Under the pieces are notes generated by a model. That model saw nothing but the letters and a program-made list of their open reading frames with translations. It did not search any database and was not told the DNA's origin. A stretch of 64,000 nt of DNA from UBA3951 sp050952125. Lineage in GTDB: Bacteria > Bacillota > Sulfobacillia > Fermentithermobacillales > Fermentithermobacillaceae. This document shows positions 8,553-17,900 of the stretch, piece by piece (within the stretch, counting starts at the first letter, position 1; each line of letters opens with the position of its first letter). A program made the position numbers and the translations under genes. The DNA lies in NCBI GenBank assembly GCA_050952125.1, contig JBMNKK010000003.1, positions 248,001-312,000 on the forward strand, given 5' to 3'.

Positions 8553-11500
8553 TCAGAAAAGCGACAGCTGCTCTCCCTCGGGCATCCCTTCGAAGACTCC
8601 TTGGTTCTTCAGCACTTCCGTGACCTTCTTGCCGAGCTTCGTCCGGCGCCTGAAGTCTTCGATGGAGGAGAACTCGCCTTCCTGTCGTGCCCTAACGATG
8701 GAGAGCGCCGCCTGATTGCCTACGCCCGGGATAGAGACAAACGGAGGGATCAGGACTTCGCCGTTGGGGAGATACTTGTGGGAATCGGATAGATACAGCG
8801 ACGGCCGTCCAAACTTGACTCCCCTCTTCGCCATCTCAACCGCGACCTCAAGCACGCTTGCGGTATCCTGCTCCTTAGCGGTGGCAGTCTGTAAAGAGGT
8901 TATCCTTTCGATCTGCTCGCGCCAGAGATCGACGTCGTTGTGCATATGCTCGGTGGTCATTGAAGACCCGTGGAACGTAAAGTACGCTGCTGCGAAGGCC
9001 AGCGGATGATGCACCTTGAAATACGCGATCCTAAACGCCATGGTCACATACGCTGCCGCGTGTGCCTTGGGGAACAGGTAAGATATCTTCTTGCACGATT
9101 CCAGATACCAATCAGGTACGGACACCGCTTTCATTGCCGCTATGTCGTCATCTGAAAGGGGCTTCCCTTTCCTAACCTTCTCCGCGATACCGAAGGCCAC
9201 AGCCGAATCCATACCCAGTTTCATAAGAGTGAGGAAGATGTCTTCACGCGTTGCGATGACTTCGCCTAAAGTCGCTATCCCGTTCTTGATGATATCGCGG
9301 GCGTTGTTTGCCCACACGTCCGTCCCGTGTGAGAGGCCGGATATGCGGACAAGGTCGCCAAAGCTTGACGGCTTGGTCTCGACAAGCATGTTCCTCACAA
9401 ATCTCGTGCCGAACTCCGGAATCCCTATGGCGTTATCCGGGTTGTCACCTGAGAAAAGGCTGAGGGTATCCGGGTCATCCATTGGAACCGTGAGCGGGTC
9501 TATGCCCGTTATCTCGTGGAGCATTTTGAGGACCGTGGGGTCGTCGTGGCCCAGAATGTCCACCTTAACCAGGTGCCCGGAAATGGAGTTGTAGTCGAAG
9601 TGGGTGGTTATCGCGCCGGATGTCCGGTCATCGGCCGGGTATTGGAGAGGCGTGAAATCCAATACGTCCATACCCTGCGGGATCACCATCACTCCGCCGG
9701 GGTGCTGGCCGGTGGTCCTCTTGACGCCCTCAATGCCCACCGACAGCCTGGTCTCCTCCGCCCTTCTGAGGACCCGGCCCCGATCTTCCGCGAAGTGCTT
9801 CACGAACCCAAAGGCTGTCTTGCGCGCGATGGTGCCTATCGTGCCGGCCCGGAACACATTCCCTTCCCCGAGCAGTTCGGACGCGAACTTGAACATCTCG
9901 CCCTGCTCCTCGCCGGAGAAGTTCAAGTCGATGTCAGGCACCTTCTCGCCGTGGAACCCCATAAAGGTTTCAAAGGGGATATCTTGTCCGTCCCTCAAAA
10001 GGTCGGCCCCGCACTGAGGACACTTTTTTGCCGGAAGGTCAAACCCGGATGTGTAAGAGTCTCCCGGATTGAAGTCACTCCACTTGCAGTCCGGACACAC
10101 GTAATGCGGTTTCAGCGGGTTAACCTCGGTCACTCCGGTACAGGTAGCGACTAGCGATGAGCCTACGGAACCTCTTGAGCCAACAATGTAACCGTCCCTC
10201 AAGGACTTCTCTACCATGCGAATCGCGATGATGTAGAGTGAAGAAAACCCGTTCCCGATAATGGCCTTCAGTTCCTTCTCCAGCCGCTCCTTCACGATCT
10301 CCGGCAGATTCTCGCCGTAGGTGCGTTTGGCTCCGGCTTCGGCAAGTTCCCTCAACGTCTCATCGGCGTCCGGAAGCGACGGGAAGAACGAGCCTTCGGG
10401 CACAGGCTTAAGATCCTCAATATCAGAAGCGATCTTGACGGTATTCGTTACGACCACTTCCCGCGCGGCTTCCTCTCCCAGGTACTCCGAGGCCTCGGCC
10501 AAGAGTTCTGCGGTCGTGCGCAAGTAAAGCGGCACGCTGCGCTCTCCCTCTACCATACCTTTGCCCGACAGAAGGATGGTGCGGTAGATCTCGTCTTCGG
10601 GGTCAAGATAGTGCACGTCTCCGGTCATGACGCACGGGCGGCCGGTGGCTTTCGCCAGGTCGTAGACTCTCTTGTTCAGCGCCTTCAGTGCATCGACATC
10701 GGGAACATTCTCATGCCCAATCAGGAACTCGTTGTTGTCGAGCGGCTGAATCTCAAGGTAATCATAGAATTCGGCGATGCGTCGCAGTTCGTCGTCTCCC
10801 GCCCCTGCAAGGATAGCCCTCATGAGCTCTCCGGCTTCGCACGCCGAACCTATCAAGAGGCCTTCCCTTCTCTCAGCCAAAACGCGGCGCGGGATCCTAG
10901 GCGTGCGGTAAAAGTGTTTGAGATGGGCTTCGGTGATTATCTCGTAAAGGTGGCGGAGCCCCTTCTTGTTCCGGGCCAAGATGATCACGTGGTAAGCGGG
11001 GCCCTTCTCGTCTTCCTCCACAAGGTAGCCTTCTACCCCGTAGATGACCTTGATGCCTCGCTTCTTGCCTTCTGCCCACGCTTCCGGAAAAGCCTGGATC
11101 ACCCCGTGATCGGTGATCGCGATGGCAGGATGGCCCCACTCCTTGGCGCGAGCGACCGCCCTCCTCACGTCCAGAACCGAATCCATCTGGCTCATCTTGG
11201 TGTGAAGGTGAAGCTCTACTCTCTTATCAGGAGACAAGTCCCTTCTCGGCTCGGGTTCGCAAGTCACTATATCGGGCGCGCTCACGAGCAACATGGGTTC
11301 GGAATCGAACCTGTCAATCCCTGACCTGCCTCTGGCCAAGACAAAGACTCCAGGCTCAAGTTGGTCCAGTTTGGCATCAAGGTTCGGTATGCGGAGTTTC
11401 AGGGAGTCTGTCCGGTCGGTGAGGATGAGCGTACCGTCTGTCTTGCCCCATTGGTTCTGGCGCCAGCTGACTTCTACAATCTCGCCCCAGACCGTAATCT

Positions 11501-11984
11501 TGCCTCTTTCACCGCCGCTTATTTCGGAAATGGGGATAGCTTCATTTCTGTTTGGAGGTTGGCTGCTGCGTGACCGCCCGCTCCGCCCTCCGCGCGCGTA
11601 GCCGTTACCGTTGAACTGCTTTCCGCCTCGATTGGAATCGCCGTTCGGGGCTTGTGGCGGAAGAGGGGGCTTGAAAACCGTCTGCAAATCCGGAGGCAGG
11701 AGCCACGTAACCTGGTCCAGTCCCACAGCCCGCTTGCGCAGTTCTTGTCTCACGTTGGCGAGCAGGATATCAAACTCATCTTTCTGGATCTGACAGGATG
11801 CTTTTGCCCACGCCTTTCTATCCGGCACATCGAGTGCCACACACCACAACCCTTCGCCCTGGTCGATCTCGATACAGCGTATTGACAAAAGGCTAAGCAG
11901 GTCTTTCCCTGTCCAGTCGCCTACCTCGATAATGTCGCACAGCCTGCAGTTCGGTGAAGACGGTTCAATTACGACGCGGGACAA
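8553..11984 (-). CDS. polC: DNA polymerase III alpha subunit, PolC type, lacking the inserted exonuclease
   Basis: Replicative polymerase of low-GC Gram-positive type, 1143 residues against roughly 1430 for B. subtilis PolC. Domains in order: N-terminal domain (1-100), Gly/Arg/Asn-rich linker (105-145), OB fold (about 150-245), PHP domain starting at VELHLHTKMSQMD (256-268), the CPDC/CPQC zinc module, the catalytic PDIDLNFSGEEQ motif, and C-terminal helix-hairpin segments. It ends in the clamp-binding motif EQLSLF. The DnaQ-like 3'-5' exonuclease that normally interrupts the PHP domain is absent: VEGYLVEEDEKGPAYHVIIL runs straight through the insertion point near residue 325. The start is TTG behind GGAGG and overlaps the end of ispG by 20 bases. 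Confidence 0.95.
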   Translation of the reverse strand: MSRVVIEPSSPNCRLCDIIEVGDWTGKDLLSLLSIRCIEIDQGEGLWCVALDVPDRKAWAKASCQIQKDEFDILLANVRQELRKRAVGLDQVTWLLPPDLQTVFKPPLPPQAPNGDSNRGGKQFNGNGYARGGRSGRSRSSQPPNRNEAIPISEISGGERGKITVWGEIVEVSWRQNQWGKTDGTLILTDRTDSLKLRIPNLDAKLDQLEPGVFVLARGRSGIDRFDSEPMLLVSAPDIVTCEPEPRRDLSPDKRVELHLHTKMSQMDSVLDVRRAVARAKEWGHPAIAITDHGVIQAFPEAWAEGKKRGIKVIYGVEGYLVEEDEKGPAYHVIILARNKKGLRHLYEIITEAHLKHFYRTPRIPRRVLAERREGLLIGSACEAGELMRAILAGAGDDELRRIAEFYDYLEIQPLDNNEFLIGHENVPDVDALKALNKRVYDLAKATGRPCVMTGDVHYLDPEDEIYRTILLSGKGMVEGERSVPLYLRTTAELLAEASEYLGEEAAREVVVTNTVKIASDIEDLKPVPEGSFFPSLPDADETLRELAEAGAKRTYGENLPEIVKERLEKELKAIIGNGFSSLYIIAIRMVEKSLRDGYIVGSRGSVGSSLVATCTGVTEVNPLKPHYVCPDCKWSDFNPGDSYTSGFDLPAKKCPQCGADLLRDGQDIPFETFMGFHGEKVPDIDLNFSGEEQGEMFKFASELLGEGNVFRAGTIGTIARKTAFGFVKHFAEDRGRVLRRAEETRLSVGIEGVKRTTGQHPGGVMVIPQGMDVLDFTPLQYPADDRTSGAITTHFDYNSISGHLVKVDILGHDDPTVLKMLHEITGIDPLTVPMDDPDTLSLFSGDNPDNAIGIPEFGTRFVRNMLVETKPSSFGDLVRISGLSHGTDVWANNARDIIKNGIATLGEVIATREDIFLTLMKLGMDSAVAFGIAEKVRKGKPLSDDDIAAMKAVSVPDWYLESCKKISYLFPKAHAAAYVTMAFRIAYFKVHHPLAFAAAYFTFHGSSMTTEHMHNDVDLWREQIERITSLQTATAKEQDTASVLEVAVEMAKRGVKFGRPSLYLSDSHKYLPNGEVLIPPFVSIPGVGNQAALSIVRARQEGEFSSIEDFRRRTKLGKKVTEVLKNQGVFEGMPEGEQLSLF

Positions 11985-13083
11985 ATCTCTTTACCTCCGG
12001 CAGTTCATTGGCTACTTTTTGCGCCAGCCGGACGAGAGATTCCACCATCTCTCCTTCAGGGACTCTGCCCAAGACTTTGCCGTGAGCAAAGAGGATCCCG
12101 CCATCCCGGCCGCAAGCAACTCCGACATCCGCTTCTCTTGCTTCCCCCGGACCATTTACAGGGCAACCCATAATTGCCACTTTCAATGGGAAGCGCATGT
12201 CTCTAAGCCTCTCTGTTACTGCTTCGGCAACGGGTATGAGGTTTACCTGCGTGCGACCGCATGTTGGGCAGGATATTATCTCGGGACCGAACGCCGTCTC
12301 TTCTACAGCTTGAAGGATCTCGCGCCCGGCCTTCACTTCGTCGAGCGGCGACCCTGTAAGCGAGACCCTCAGAGTATCGCCCAGCCCTAGGGTCAAAAGG
12401 GACGAAATGCCTGCCGCTGATTTGACCATCCCTTTCAGGCCCGGACCGGCTTCGGTAATACCTATGTGAAACGGCCAAGACGTCTTTTCTGCCATAAGTG
12501 CGTAGGAGCGCACCGTATCCCTCACATTGGAGGATTTAAGAGAGATCACGATGTTGCCCATTCCAGCGTCTTCAAGGTGCCGGACAGCCCTTACCGCGCT
12601 CTCAACCAGAGCCTCCGGTGTAGGAGATCCGTGCTCGGCCAGTATATCCTTCTCGAGAGACCCGCCGTTGATGCCTATTCGGATAGCGGCGCCTCTCTCC
12701 TTGGCCTTTTGGGCGACCGCGAGCAGGCGCTCAAGGCCCCCGATGTTCCCGGGATTCACCCGGACTTTATCGGCGCCCATCTCAAGGGACAGGATAGCCA
12801 GACTGTAATCAAAGTGGATATCGGCCACGATGGGACAGCGAGCGGCTTTCCTGATCTCTTTCACTGCCAGCGCCGCTTCTCTGTCGATCACCGCAACGCG
12901 AACTATATCGGCTCCAGCATCCGCCGCGCGGTTAATCTGTTCCACGGTTTCCTTTACATCGCGGGTGTCCGTTTTTGTCATGGTCTGAACCGACACGGGG
13001 CTCGTCCCGCCAATGACCACGTCGCCGCAGCGGACAGGAGTGCTATCGCGCCTCTTGAAGAGGCGTTCCACCGGTATATTCAT
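11965..13083 (-). CDS. ispG: 4-Hydroxy-3-methylbut-2-enyl diphosphate synthase
   Basis: Iron-sulfur enzyme of the MEP isoprenoid pathway, converting MEcPP to HMBPP. The 372-residue length is that of the short bacterial form. N-terminal TIM-barrel motifs are visible (VQTMTKTDTRDV, VADIHFDYSLA, RVNPGNIGG), and the C-terminal 4Fe-4S ligands lie in ISCPTCGRTQV and the later MGCPVNGPGEA. It sits between rseP (4-base overlap) and polC (20-base overlap), so the three are probably cotranscribed and translationally coupled. With dxr two genes upstream, it puts two MEP-pathway steps in this operon. Confidence 0.96.
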   Translation of the reverse strand: MNIPVERLFKRRDSTPVRCGDVVIGGTSPVSVQTMTKTDTRDVKETVEQINRAADAGADIVRVAVIDREAALAVKEIRKAARCPIVADIHFDYSLAILSLEMGADKVRVNPGNIGGLERLLAVAQKAKERGAAIRIGINGGSLEKDILAEHGSPTPEALVESAVRAVRHLEDAGMGNIVISLKSSNVRDTVRSYALMAEKTSWPFHIGITEAGPGLKGMVKSAAGISSLLTLGLGDTLRVSLTGSPLDEVKAGREILQAVEETAFGPEIISCPTCGRTQVNLIPVAEAVTERLRDMRFPLKVAIMGCPVNGPGEAREADVGVACGRDGGILFAHGKVLGRVPEGEMVESLVRLAQKVANELPEVKRFVPRRN

Positions 13084-14111
13084 CTGATCAGCCTCAGTAT
13101 GTCTTTGTACGTGATTACCGCGAACAGCGATATGAGCAGGAAAAAGCCTACGAAGTGCACGAGGCCTTCCTTCTCGGGGTCGATCGGCTTGCCTCTTATC
13201 GCTTCAAGTCCGGTAAACAGGAGTCTGCTGCCGTCCAGTGCAGGTATAGGCATCAGGTTCATGAGTCCTAAGTTGGCGGATAACGCGCCGAATAGGTAGA
13301 CCAGTTCGCCTAAGCCCGTCTTAGCTGCCTCGCCGAGGATCTGGGTGATCCCCACCGGTCCCGTTACCTCGGGAGCGACCGTACCAGCGATCATGCCCAA
13401 GATACCCTGGAGCCAGAGCACACTCACCACCAGAGTTTCTTTGAATCCCTGATATAGACCCTGCAACGGGTTCATGCGGCTGATCACGAACGACGGGCGA
13501 ATACCTATCATCCCCGTACCGCTCACTTCGATGGGCACGAGCGACACCTCAAGAATATCGGTCCCGCGCTGAAGCGTGAGAGAGGTCTCTTTGCCGGATC
13601 TCGGCTGGATAGCAGCGGTGAGGTCGTCCCACGAGTCCACTGTAAGCCCCTCTACCTTGAGCACTTTGTCTCCGGTCTGGATTCCCGCTTGCTCGGCAGG
13701 ATAGCCCGGCATTATCTCGGCGAGAGTCGTCGTGGGAGTGTTTATGCCCACAAAAGAAAACACCAGGAAGAAGGCAACGCTCGCGATTATGAGGTTTGCA
13801 AGCGGACCGGAAAAAAGGATGAACGCCTTCTTCGCCGGGGGCTGCGCGCTTATCCGGCGTTCTTCAGGTACGTGCGACTCATCTTCGGAATCGCGGCCGT
13901 CTTCGCCTGCAAAGCGGTTGTAGCCACCCAAAGGTATAAGGCGGATGGAGAACTTAGTCTCTCCCTTCTGCCAGGAGAAAACGGTGGGGCCCATGCCGAT
14001 GGCGAACTCATGCACATATACGCCAGATCGCCGCCCGGCCAGAAAGTGCCCGAGCTCATGGAAACTTACCAAAACGCCCAAAAGAAAGATAGCTAGGATG
14101 GCCTCCCGCAC
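13080..14111 (-). CDS. rseP: Site-2 intramembrane zinc metalloprotease RseP/RasP
   Basis: Membrane protease that cuts transmembrane anti-sigma factors and leftover signal peptides within the bilayer. The zinc motif HELGH lies in the first helix (about residues 19-23), the third ligand motif NLMPIPALDG is near the C terminus, and a single PDZ domain (about residues 125-200) sits between them. Its 343 residues match the single-PDZ Gram-positive form. The start is GTG with a GGAG-like site. It follows dxr after 15 bases and overlaps ispG. B. subtilis has the same dxr-rasP order but follows it with proS, which is absent here. Confidence 0.94.
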   Translation of the reverse strand: MREAILAIFLLGVLVSFHELGHFLAGRRSGVYVHEFAIGMGPTVFSWQKGETKFSIRLIPLGGYNRFAGEDGRDSEDESHVPEERRISAQPPAKKAFILFSGPLANLIIASVAFFLVFSFVGINTPTTTLAEIMPGYPAEQAGIQTGDKVLKVEGLTVDSWDDLTAAIQPRSGKETSLTLQRGTDILEVSLVPIEVSGTGMIGIRPSFVISRMNPLQGLYQGFKETLVVSVLWLQGILGMIAGTVAPEVTGPVGITQILGEAAKTGLGELVYLFGALSANLGLMNLMPIPALDGSRLLFTGLEAIRGKPIDPEKEGLVHFVGFFLLISLFAVITYKDILRLIR

Positions 14112-14126
14112 CTTGTCATCGTCTCC

Positions 14127-15278
14127 TTACTCTAGGAGTTCCCTGACTCTTGCCTCAGCCCATGCCTTCTCCCGTATTAGTACTTCTAGATCGGTCACCG
14201 GCTTGGGCTCATAGTCGTCGAGCACCCGGCTCAAGACTCTGTAGATGTCAAGAAACCCTATTCGCCCGTTTAGAAACTCTTTCACCAATATCTCATCTGC
14301 ATACGAGAGCACACACGGCGCGGTACCCCCCATCCTCCCCGCCCTGTAGCCTAGAAGCAGGCTCGGAAACCTGCTCGTATCAGGTTCCTCAAAGGTGAGC
14401 GTGCCAACGTAGGGGGAAAGCGAAGGCGCCGCGGAAAATCTCCTCTCAGGGTACGTTATGCCGTAGGCAATGGCAAGCCTCATGTCCGGCACTGCGGCTT
14501 GGGCCTTCGTCGATCCGTCCGCAAACGTCACCATAGAGTGCACTATGCTCTGACGGTGGAGTACGACCTTTAGTTTCTCGTAGGGGACGTCAAAGAGATA
14601 GTGTGCCTCCATAACCTCCAAGGTCTTGTTGAAGAGCGTTGCGGAGTCCACAGTCACTTTCTTGCCCATTTTCCAGGTCGGATGGTTAAGAACCTCCTCG
14701 GGGGTTACGGCACGCATTTGATCGGAGGAGTAGTCCCTGAGCGCTCCGCCGGAGGCGGTAAGGACTATCTCTGAAACCGATTCCCTATTCTCACCCATTA
14801 GGCACTGGAAGATCGCCGAATGCTCGGAGTCAACAGGTACGAGAATCCCAGGGCGAGCCTTGAGAAGCGGGGCGATGAGCTCGCCGGCCGAAACCAGCGC
14901 TTCCTTTCCCGCGAAAGCTACCCGCTTGCCCTCTTGAAGCGACCGCATAAGCGGAAGCACGCCTGCAAAACCCGGAACGGCATGGAGGACGACCGTAGCT
15001 TCGGAAAGGGCCGCGCATTCTTCAATACCCCGGGGGCCGCTCAAGACCCTTAAGTGCCCCAGGCCGAAACCTTCTTTCTCGCGTTCGGCGGCCCCGGCGG
15101 CAACAGGATCTTCTAGAGCCAAGACTCGTGCTCCGAATTCGCGGGCCTGAGAAAGCGCCTGTTCCCACCGGGAGCAGGCTGCAAGAGCTACCACCTTTAT
15201 GTCGGGATATCTTCTAGCCACATCAAGGGCCTGAAGCCCGATGGACCCGGTCGAACCCAGAACCGAAAGAAATATCAG
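14127..15278 (-). CDS. dxr: 1-Deoxy-D-xylulose 5-phosphate reductoisomerase
   Basis: NADPH-dependent second enzyme of the MEP pathway, making MEP from DXP. The nucleotide-binding loop LSVLGSTGSIG is at the N terminus. Other marks are VPVDSEHSAIFQCL, LTASGGALRD, the NHPTWKMGKKVTVDSATL segment and the EAHYLFDVP motif. I place the start at a CTG codon that overlaps the preceding stop as CTGA, with an AAGGTGG site 9 bases upstream. This gives 383 residues and the usual N terminus. The next possible standard start, GTG at 15320, adds a polar tail and has only a weak site. The gene follows an AI-2E family membrane protein gene. Confidence 0.94.
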   Translation of the reverse strand: MIFLSVLGSTGSIGLQALDVARRYPDIKVVALAACSRWEQALSQAREFGARVLALEDPVAAGAAEREKEGFGLGHLRVLSGPRGIEECAALSEATVVLHAVPGFAGVLPLMRSLQEGKRVAFAGKEALVSAGELIAPLLKARPGILVPVDSEHSAIFQCLMGENRESVSEIVLTASGGALRDYSSDQMRAVTPEEVLNHPTWKMGKKVTVDSATLFNKTLEVMEAHYLFDVPYEKLKVVLHRQSIVHSMVTFADGSTKAQAAVPDMRLAIAYGITYPERRFSAAPSLSPYVGTLTFEEPDTSRFPSLLLGYRAGRMGGTAPCVLSYADEILVKEFLNGRIGFLDIYRVLSRVLDDYEPKPVTDLEVLIREKAWAEARVRELLE

Positions 15279-16330
15279 CGGGTAGCACCACCTTCGTGGG
15301 GAATGATGCCGGACGTCCACAATCCCTGGATAACAATGGCGGTAAGCGGCCCGTAAACGATGCCGCCGGCTCCTAAGAGCCGTACCCCCGCGTATATGGA
15401 TACTAGCGTCACGAGCGGGTGAAGCCCCAATTCGCGGCCCACCAGATGTGTCTGGGCTACCTGCCTAAACACCGAAACCCCTCCGTATAGAACCACCAAG
15501 CCGACGGCGAATCCGGCGTTCCCCCATACGAAGTGATACAGAATCCAGGGCAAATACACAAGGCCGGGCCCGATTATGGGGAGTATGTCCAAAAGAGCGA
15601 GCGCGAGTCCCATAGCCGCGGCGTAATTCGACCCCAAGAGCGAGAGTCCTATCACGTTAATCACGACCGTAATAGAGACCAAGAACGCCTGAGCCCTGAT
15701 GAAGCCGGCGATGCCGCCCAGAATGCCCATCTCGATCTTCTTGAAAGTCCCGAAGGTCCTCTCGGGTACCATAGACCGCGCAAACGTCCCTATGGCAGCT
15801 CTATCCTTCATCACAAAATAGGTTGAAAGGAACATGAACAGAGTTGTCACGGCGAGTCCCGGCACTCCCCAGAATACGCCGCCTGCGCCCGTAACTATCA
15901 CTGACAGCAGGCTGTAGATCCTGTTCCACTGCTCCTGAGCGACTCTGGCCAGGGGCTCCGGCAGCTGCGAGGATATGTCTCCCGCCACCTTCAAGATCTC
16001 GCCGAGAACCCTGTTGAAATCCACGTAGTATCTGGGCAGATCACGGTAAAGGTCCGTTAATTCATCCGCTACCCTGGTTATACCCCAGGACAACAGGAGA
16101 GCAAGGATGGCGACAAGGCCGAGAACCACGACAGAAGCAGCAACTGAACGCCGTAACTTAAGCCTCGAGGTGAAGAACCTGACGACGGGCTCCAAGAGAA
16201 AGGCGAGAAATGCGCCAATCACAAACGGCATGACGTACGCCATGACATACCGGAGGAACAGGTATATGGCTCCAAACAGGAACACCAGATATCCGACGGT
16301 CCTCGTTGTCAAAGCGAGCACTCCCTGCAC
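15275..16330 (-). CDS. AI-2E family transporter-like membrane protein
   Basis: Polytopic membrane protein of 351 residues from the broad AI-2E/PerM/YtvI family (UPF0118). It has an N-terminal double hydrophobic hairpin, a long amphipathic central region (about 85-150), and a C-terminal set of helices containing IIGPGLVYLPWILYH and GRELGLHPLVTL, which are typical of the family. YtvI of B. subtilis is a sporulation protein of this family, but orthology cannot be settled here. It starts with GTG overlapping the cdsA stop by one base (TAGTG) and ends overlapping dxr, so it is part of the operon. Transport of autoinducer should not be assumed. Confidence 0.82.
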   Translation of the reverse strand: MQGVLALTTRTVGYLVFLFGAIYLFLRYVMAYVMPFVIGAFLAFLLEPVVRFFTSRLKLRRSVAASVVVLGLVAILALLLSWGITRVADELTDLYRDLPRYYVDFNRVLGEILKVAGDISSQLPEPLARVAQEQWNRIYSLLSVIVTGAGGVFWGVPGLAVTTLFMFLSTYFVMKDRAAIGTFARSMVPERTFGTFKKIEMGILGGIAGFIRAQAFLVSITVVINVIGLSLLGSNYAAAMGLALALLDILPIIGPGLVYLPWILYHFVWGNAGFAVGLVVLYGGVSVFRQVAQTHLVGRELGLHPLVTLVSIYAGVRLLGAGGIVYGPLTAIVIQGLWTSGIIPHEGGATR

Positions 16331-17115
16331 TACTGGATGAATATCATTCTGTAGAGGCTTCTCAAGAGCAGGCCGCCAGCACCTGTGAAAAGAAGGCTGT
16401 CAAACCTGTCGAGAGCGCCCCCATGCCCTGGCATGACCTTGCCAGAATCCTTCACTTGAGCATATCGTTTCAAAAGCGATTCAACTAAATCTCCCAGTTC
16501 AGCCAACACGCTCAAGAGGAAACCCGCGAGCACCCCGAAGCCCATGGAAATGCCGAGATACCGGGATGTCAGGGCACCTGCCGCGGTAGACAACACAACA
16601 CCCGATACCGCTCCTTCCCACGACTTGCCGGGACTGATCGAGGGTGCCATCTTATGGCGTCCGAAGGTTATGCCGCCGAGGTAAGCCCCCACATCGGTGG
16701 CCCAAGTCGCGGCAAGGACAATCAGGCTCCACGCCCTGCCGTCGTCCCCAGACCTGAGCGAAGTGAGGCAGCCGAGCAGTCCTCCTATGTACATCATGCC
16801 TGAAAGCGCGTACATGGCAGAAGGAAAGCTGCCCCTCCATATAGACAGCGACAATAGCACCAGAGCTCCGCCGGCAAGGGCAGTCACGAAATTGAAAGGC
16901 CCTGAGAAATGGCCCGAGACCGCGACCGCGGCGCACACGGCTGCGAAGAGCGGCTCAACTGTCACGCCTGTAGCCCTAATCAGCGCGGCGTACTCTCTCC
17001 CTGCCAGTATCGCCACCGCAGCGATCAGCGCCAAAAAATACCAGTCCCCAACGTAAAACGCTGACGCTACGAGGGGAGCAAAGACTAGGGCTGACAGAGT
17101 CCTCTCTTTGAACAC
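16330..17115 (-). CDS. cdsA: Phosphatidate cytidylyltransferase
   Basis: Makes CDP-diacylglycerol from phosphatidate and CTP, the branch point to phosphatidylglycerol and phosphatidylethanolamine. It is a membrane protein of 261 residues with about eight helices. The C-terminal family signature is clear: SPGKSWEGAVSG, then AELGDLVESLLKRYAQVKDSG, and MPGHGGALDRFDSL with its conserved acidic and glycine residues. It directly follows uppS (5 bases) in the conserved frr-uppS-cdsA-dxr order. Confidence 0.95.
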   Translation of the reverse strand: MFKERTLSALVFAPLVASAFYVGDWYFLALIAAVAILAGREYAALIRATGVTVEPLFAAVCAAVAVSGHFSGPFNFVTALAGGALVLLSLSIWRGSFPSAMYALSGMMYIGGLLGCLTSLRSGDDGRAWSLIVLAATWATDVGAYLGGITFGRHKMAPSISPGKSWEGAVSGVVLSTAAGALTSRYLGISMGFGVLAGFLLSVLAELGDLVESLLKRYAQVKDSGKVMPGHGGALDRFDSLLFTGAGGLLLRSLYRMIFIQ

Positions 17116-17120
17116 TCATA

Positions 17121-17900
17121 TCATCCCTTCCCTATGTCGCCGAAACGCCGGTTTCTACCTTGATACTCAATAACCGCTTTATATAGGTCTATGGGGCCGA
17201 AGTCGGGCCACAGCACATCCGTGAACACCAACTCGGCATAGGCTGCTTGCCACAATAGGAAGTTGGATATGCGCTCCTCACCGGAAGTCCGGATAATCAG
17301 ATCCACATCCGGCGCAGCCGGCTCGTACAGGAACCGGCTGAAGTCTTCTTCGCCCATACGAGACAGTTCCTTCTCCCTACCCATATACGATAGCGCCATC
17401 GCTTTGGCTGCGTCGGTTATCTCCTGGCGGCCCCCGTAGTTCACTGCCAGAAGTACCGTCATGGCAGAGCCGCCTCGAGTGTCAGAAACTACTCGGGAGA
17501 GGGCTTGTACAACCGAAAACGGCAGGTCTCGCCAGCGGCCGATCGGGGCTATCCTAATGCCGCGCCGCACGAAGTCGCTCCGGTCTTCTTTGGCGTATTC
17601 GACTATCAGGTTCATGAGGAACTGGATCTCGTCTCTCGGCCTCTTCCAATTCTCTGTGGAGAACACGTAGAACGTGCAGTACTTAATCCCCAAATTGAGG
17701 AGGGCGGGAAGGCATCGCCTGATGCTCTCTACTCCTCTTCTGTGGCCCTCATTGCGCGGCATTCCCCGCGACGTAGCCCAGCGACCGTTGCCGTCCATAA
17801 TGATGCCCACGTGAGCGGGAATATCGCCCGAAAGCGCCTTCTTAAGAAGGGACTCCTCACTCACTCGCGAGTCATCGTTAGGCCGTTCGCTTGAGGTCAA
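17121..17900 (-). CDS. uppS: Undecaprenyl diphosphate synthase (isoprenyl transferase)
   Basis: Cis-prenyltransferase that builds the C55 lipid carrier for peptidoglycan synthesis from FPP and IPP. Conserved regions are all visible: HVGIIMDGNGRWA with the catalytic Asp, GHRRGVES, YVFSTENWKRP, VNYGGRQEI, and the C-terminal DLIIRTSGEERISNFLLWQ. At 259 residues it has normal length with a polar N-terminal tail of about 30 residues. The TTG start overlaps the frr stop as TTGA. The GGAGG is very close to it, so a start slightly downstream (for example the GTG at VSEES) is also possible. Confidence 0.95.
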   Translation of the reverse strand: MTSSERPNDDSRVSEESLLKKALSGDIPAHVGIIMDGNGRWATSRGMPRNEGHRRGVESIRRCLPALLNLGIKYCTFYVFSTENWKRPRDEIQFLMNLIVEYAKEDRSDFVRRGIRIAPIGRWRDLPFSVVQALSRVVSDTRGGSAMTVLLAVNYGGRQEITDAAKAMALSYMGREKELSRMGEEDFSRFLYEPAAPDVDLIIRTSGEERISNFLLWQAAYAELVFTDVLWPDFGPIDLYKAVIEYQGRNRRFGDIGKG

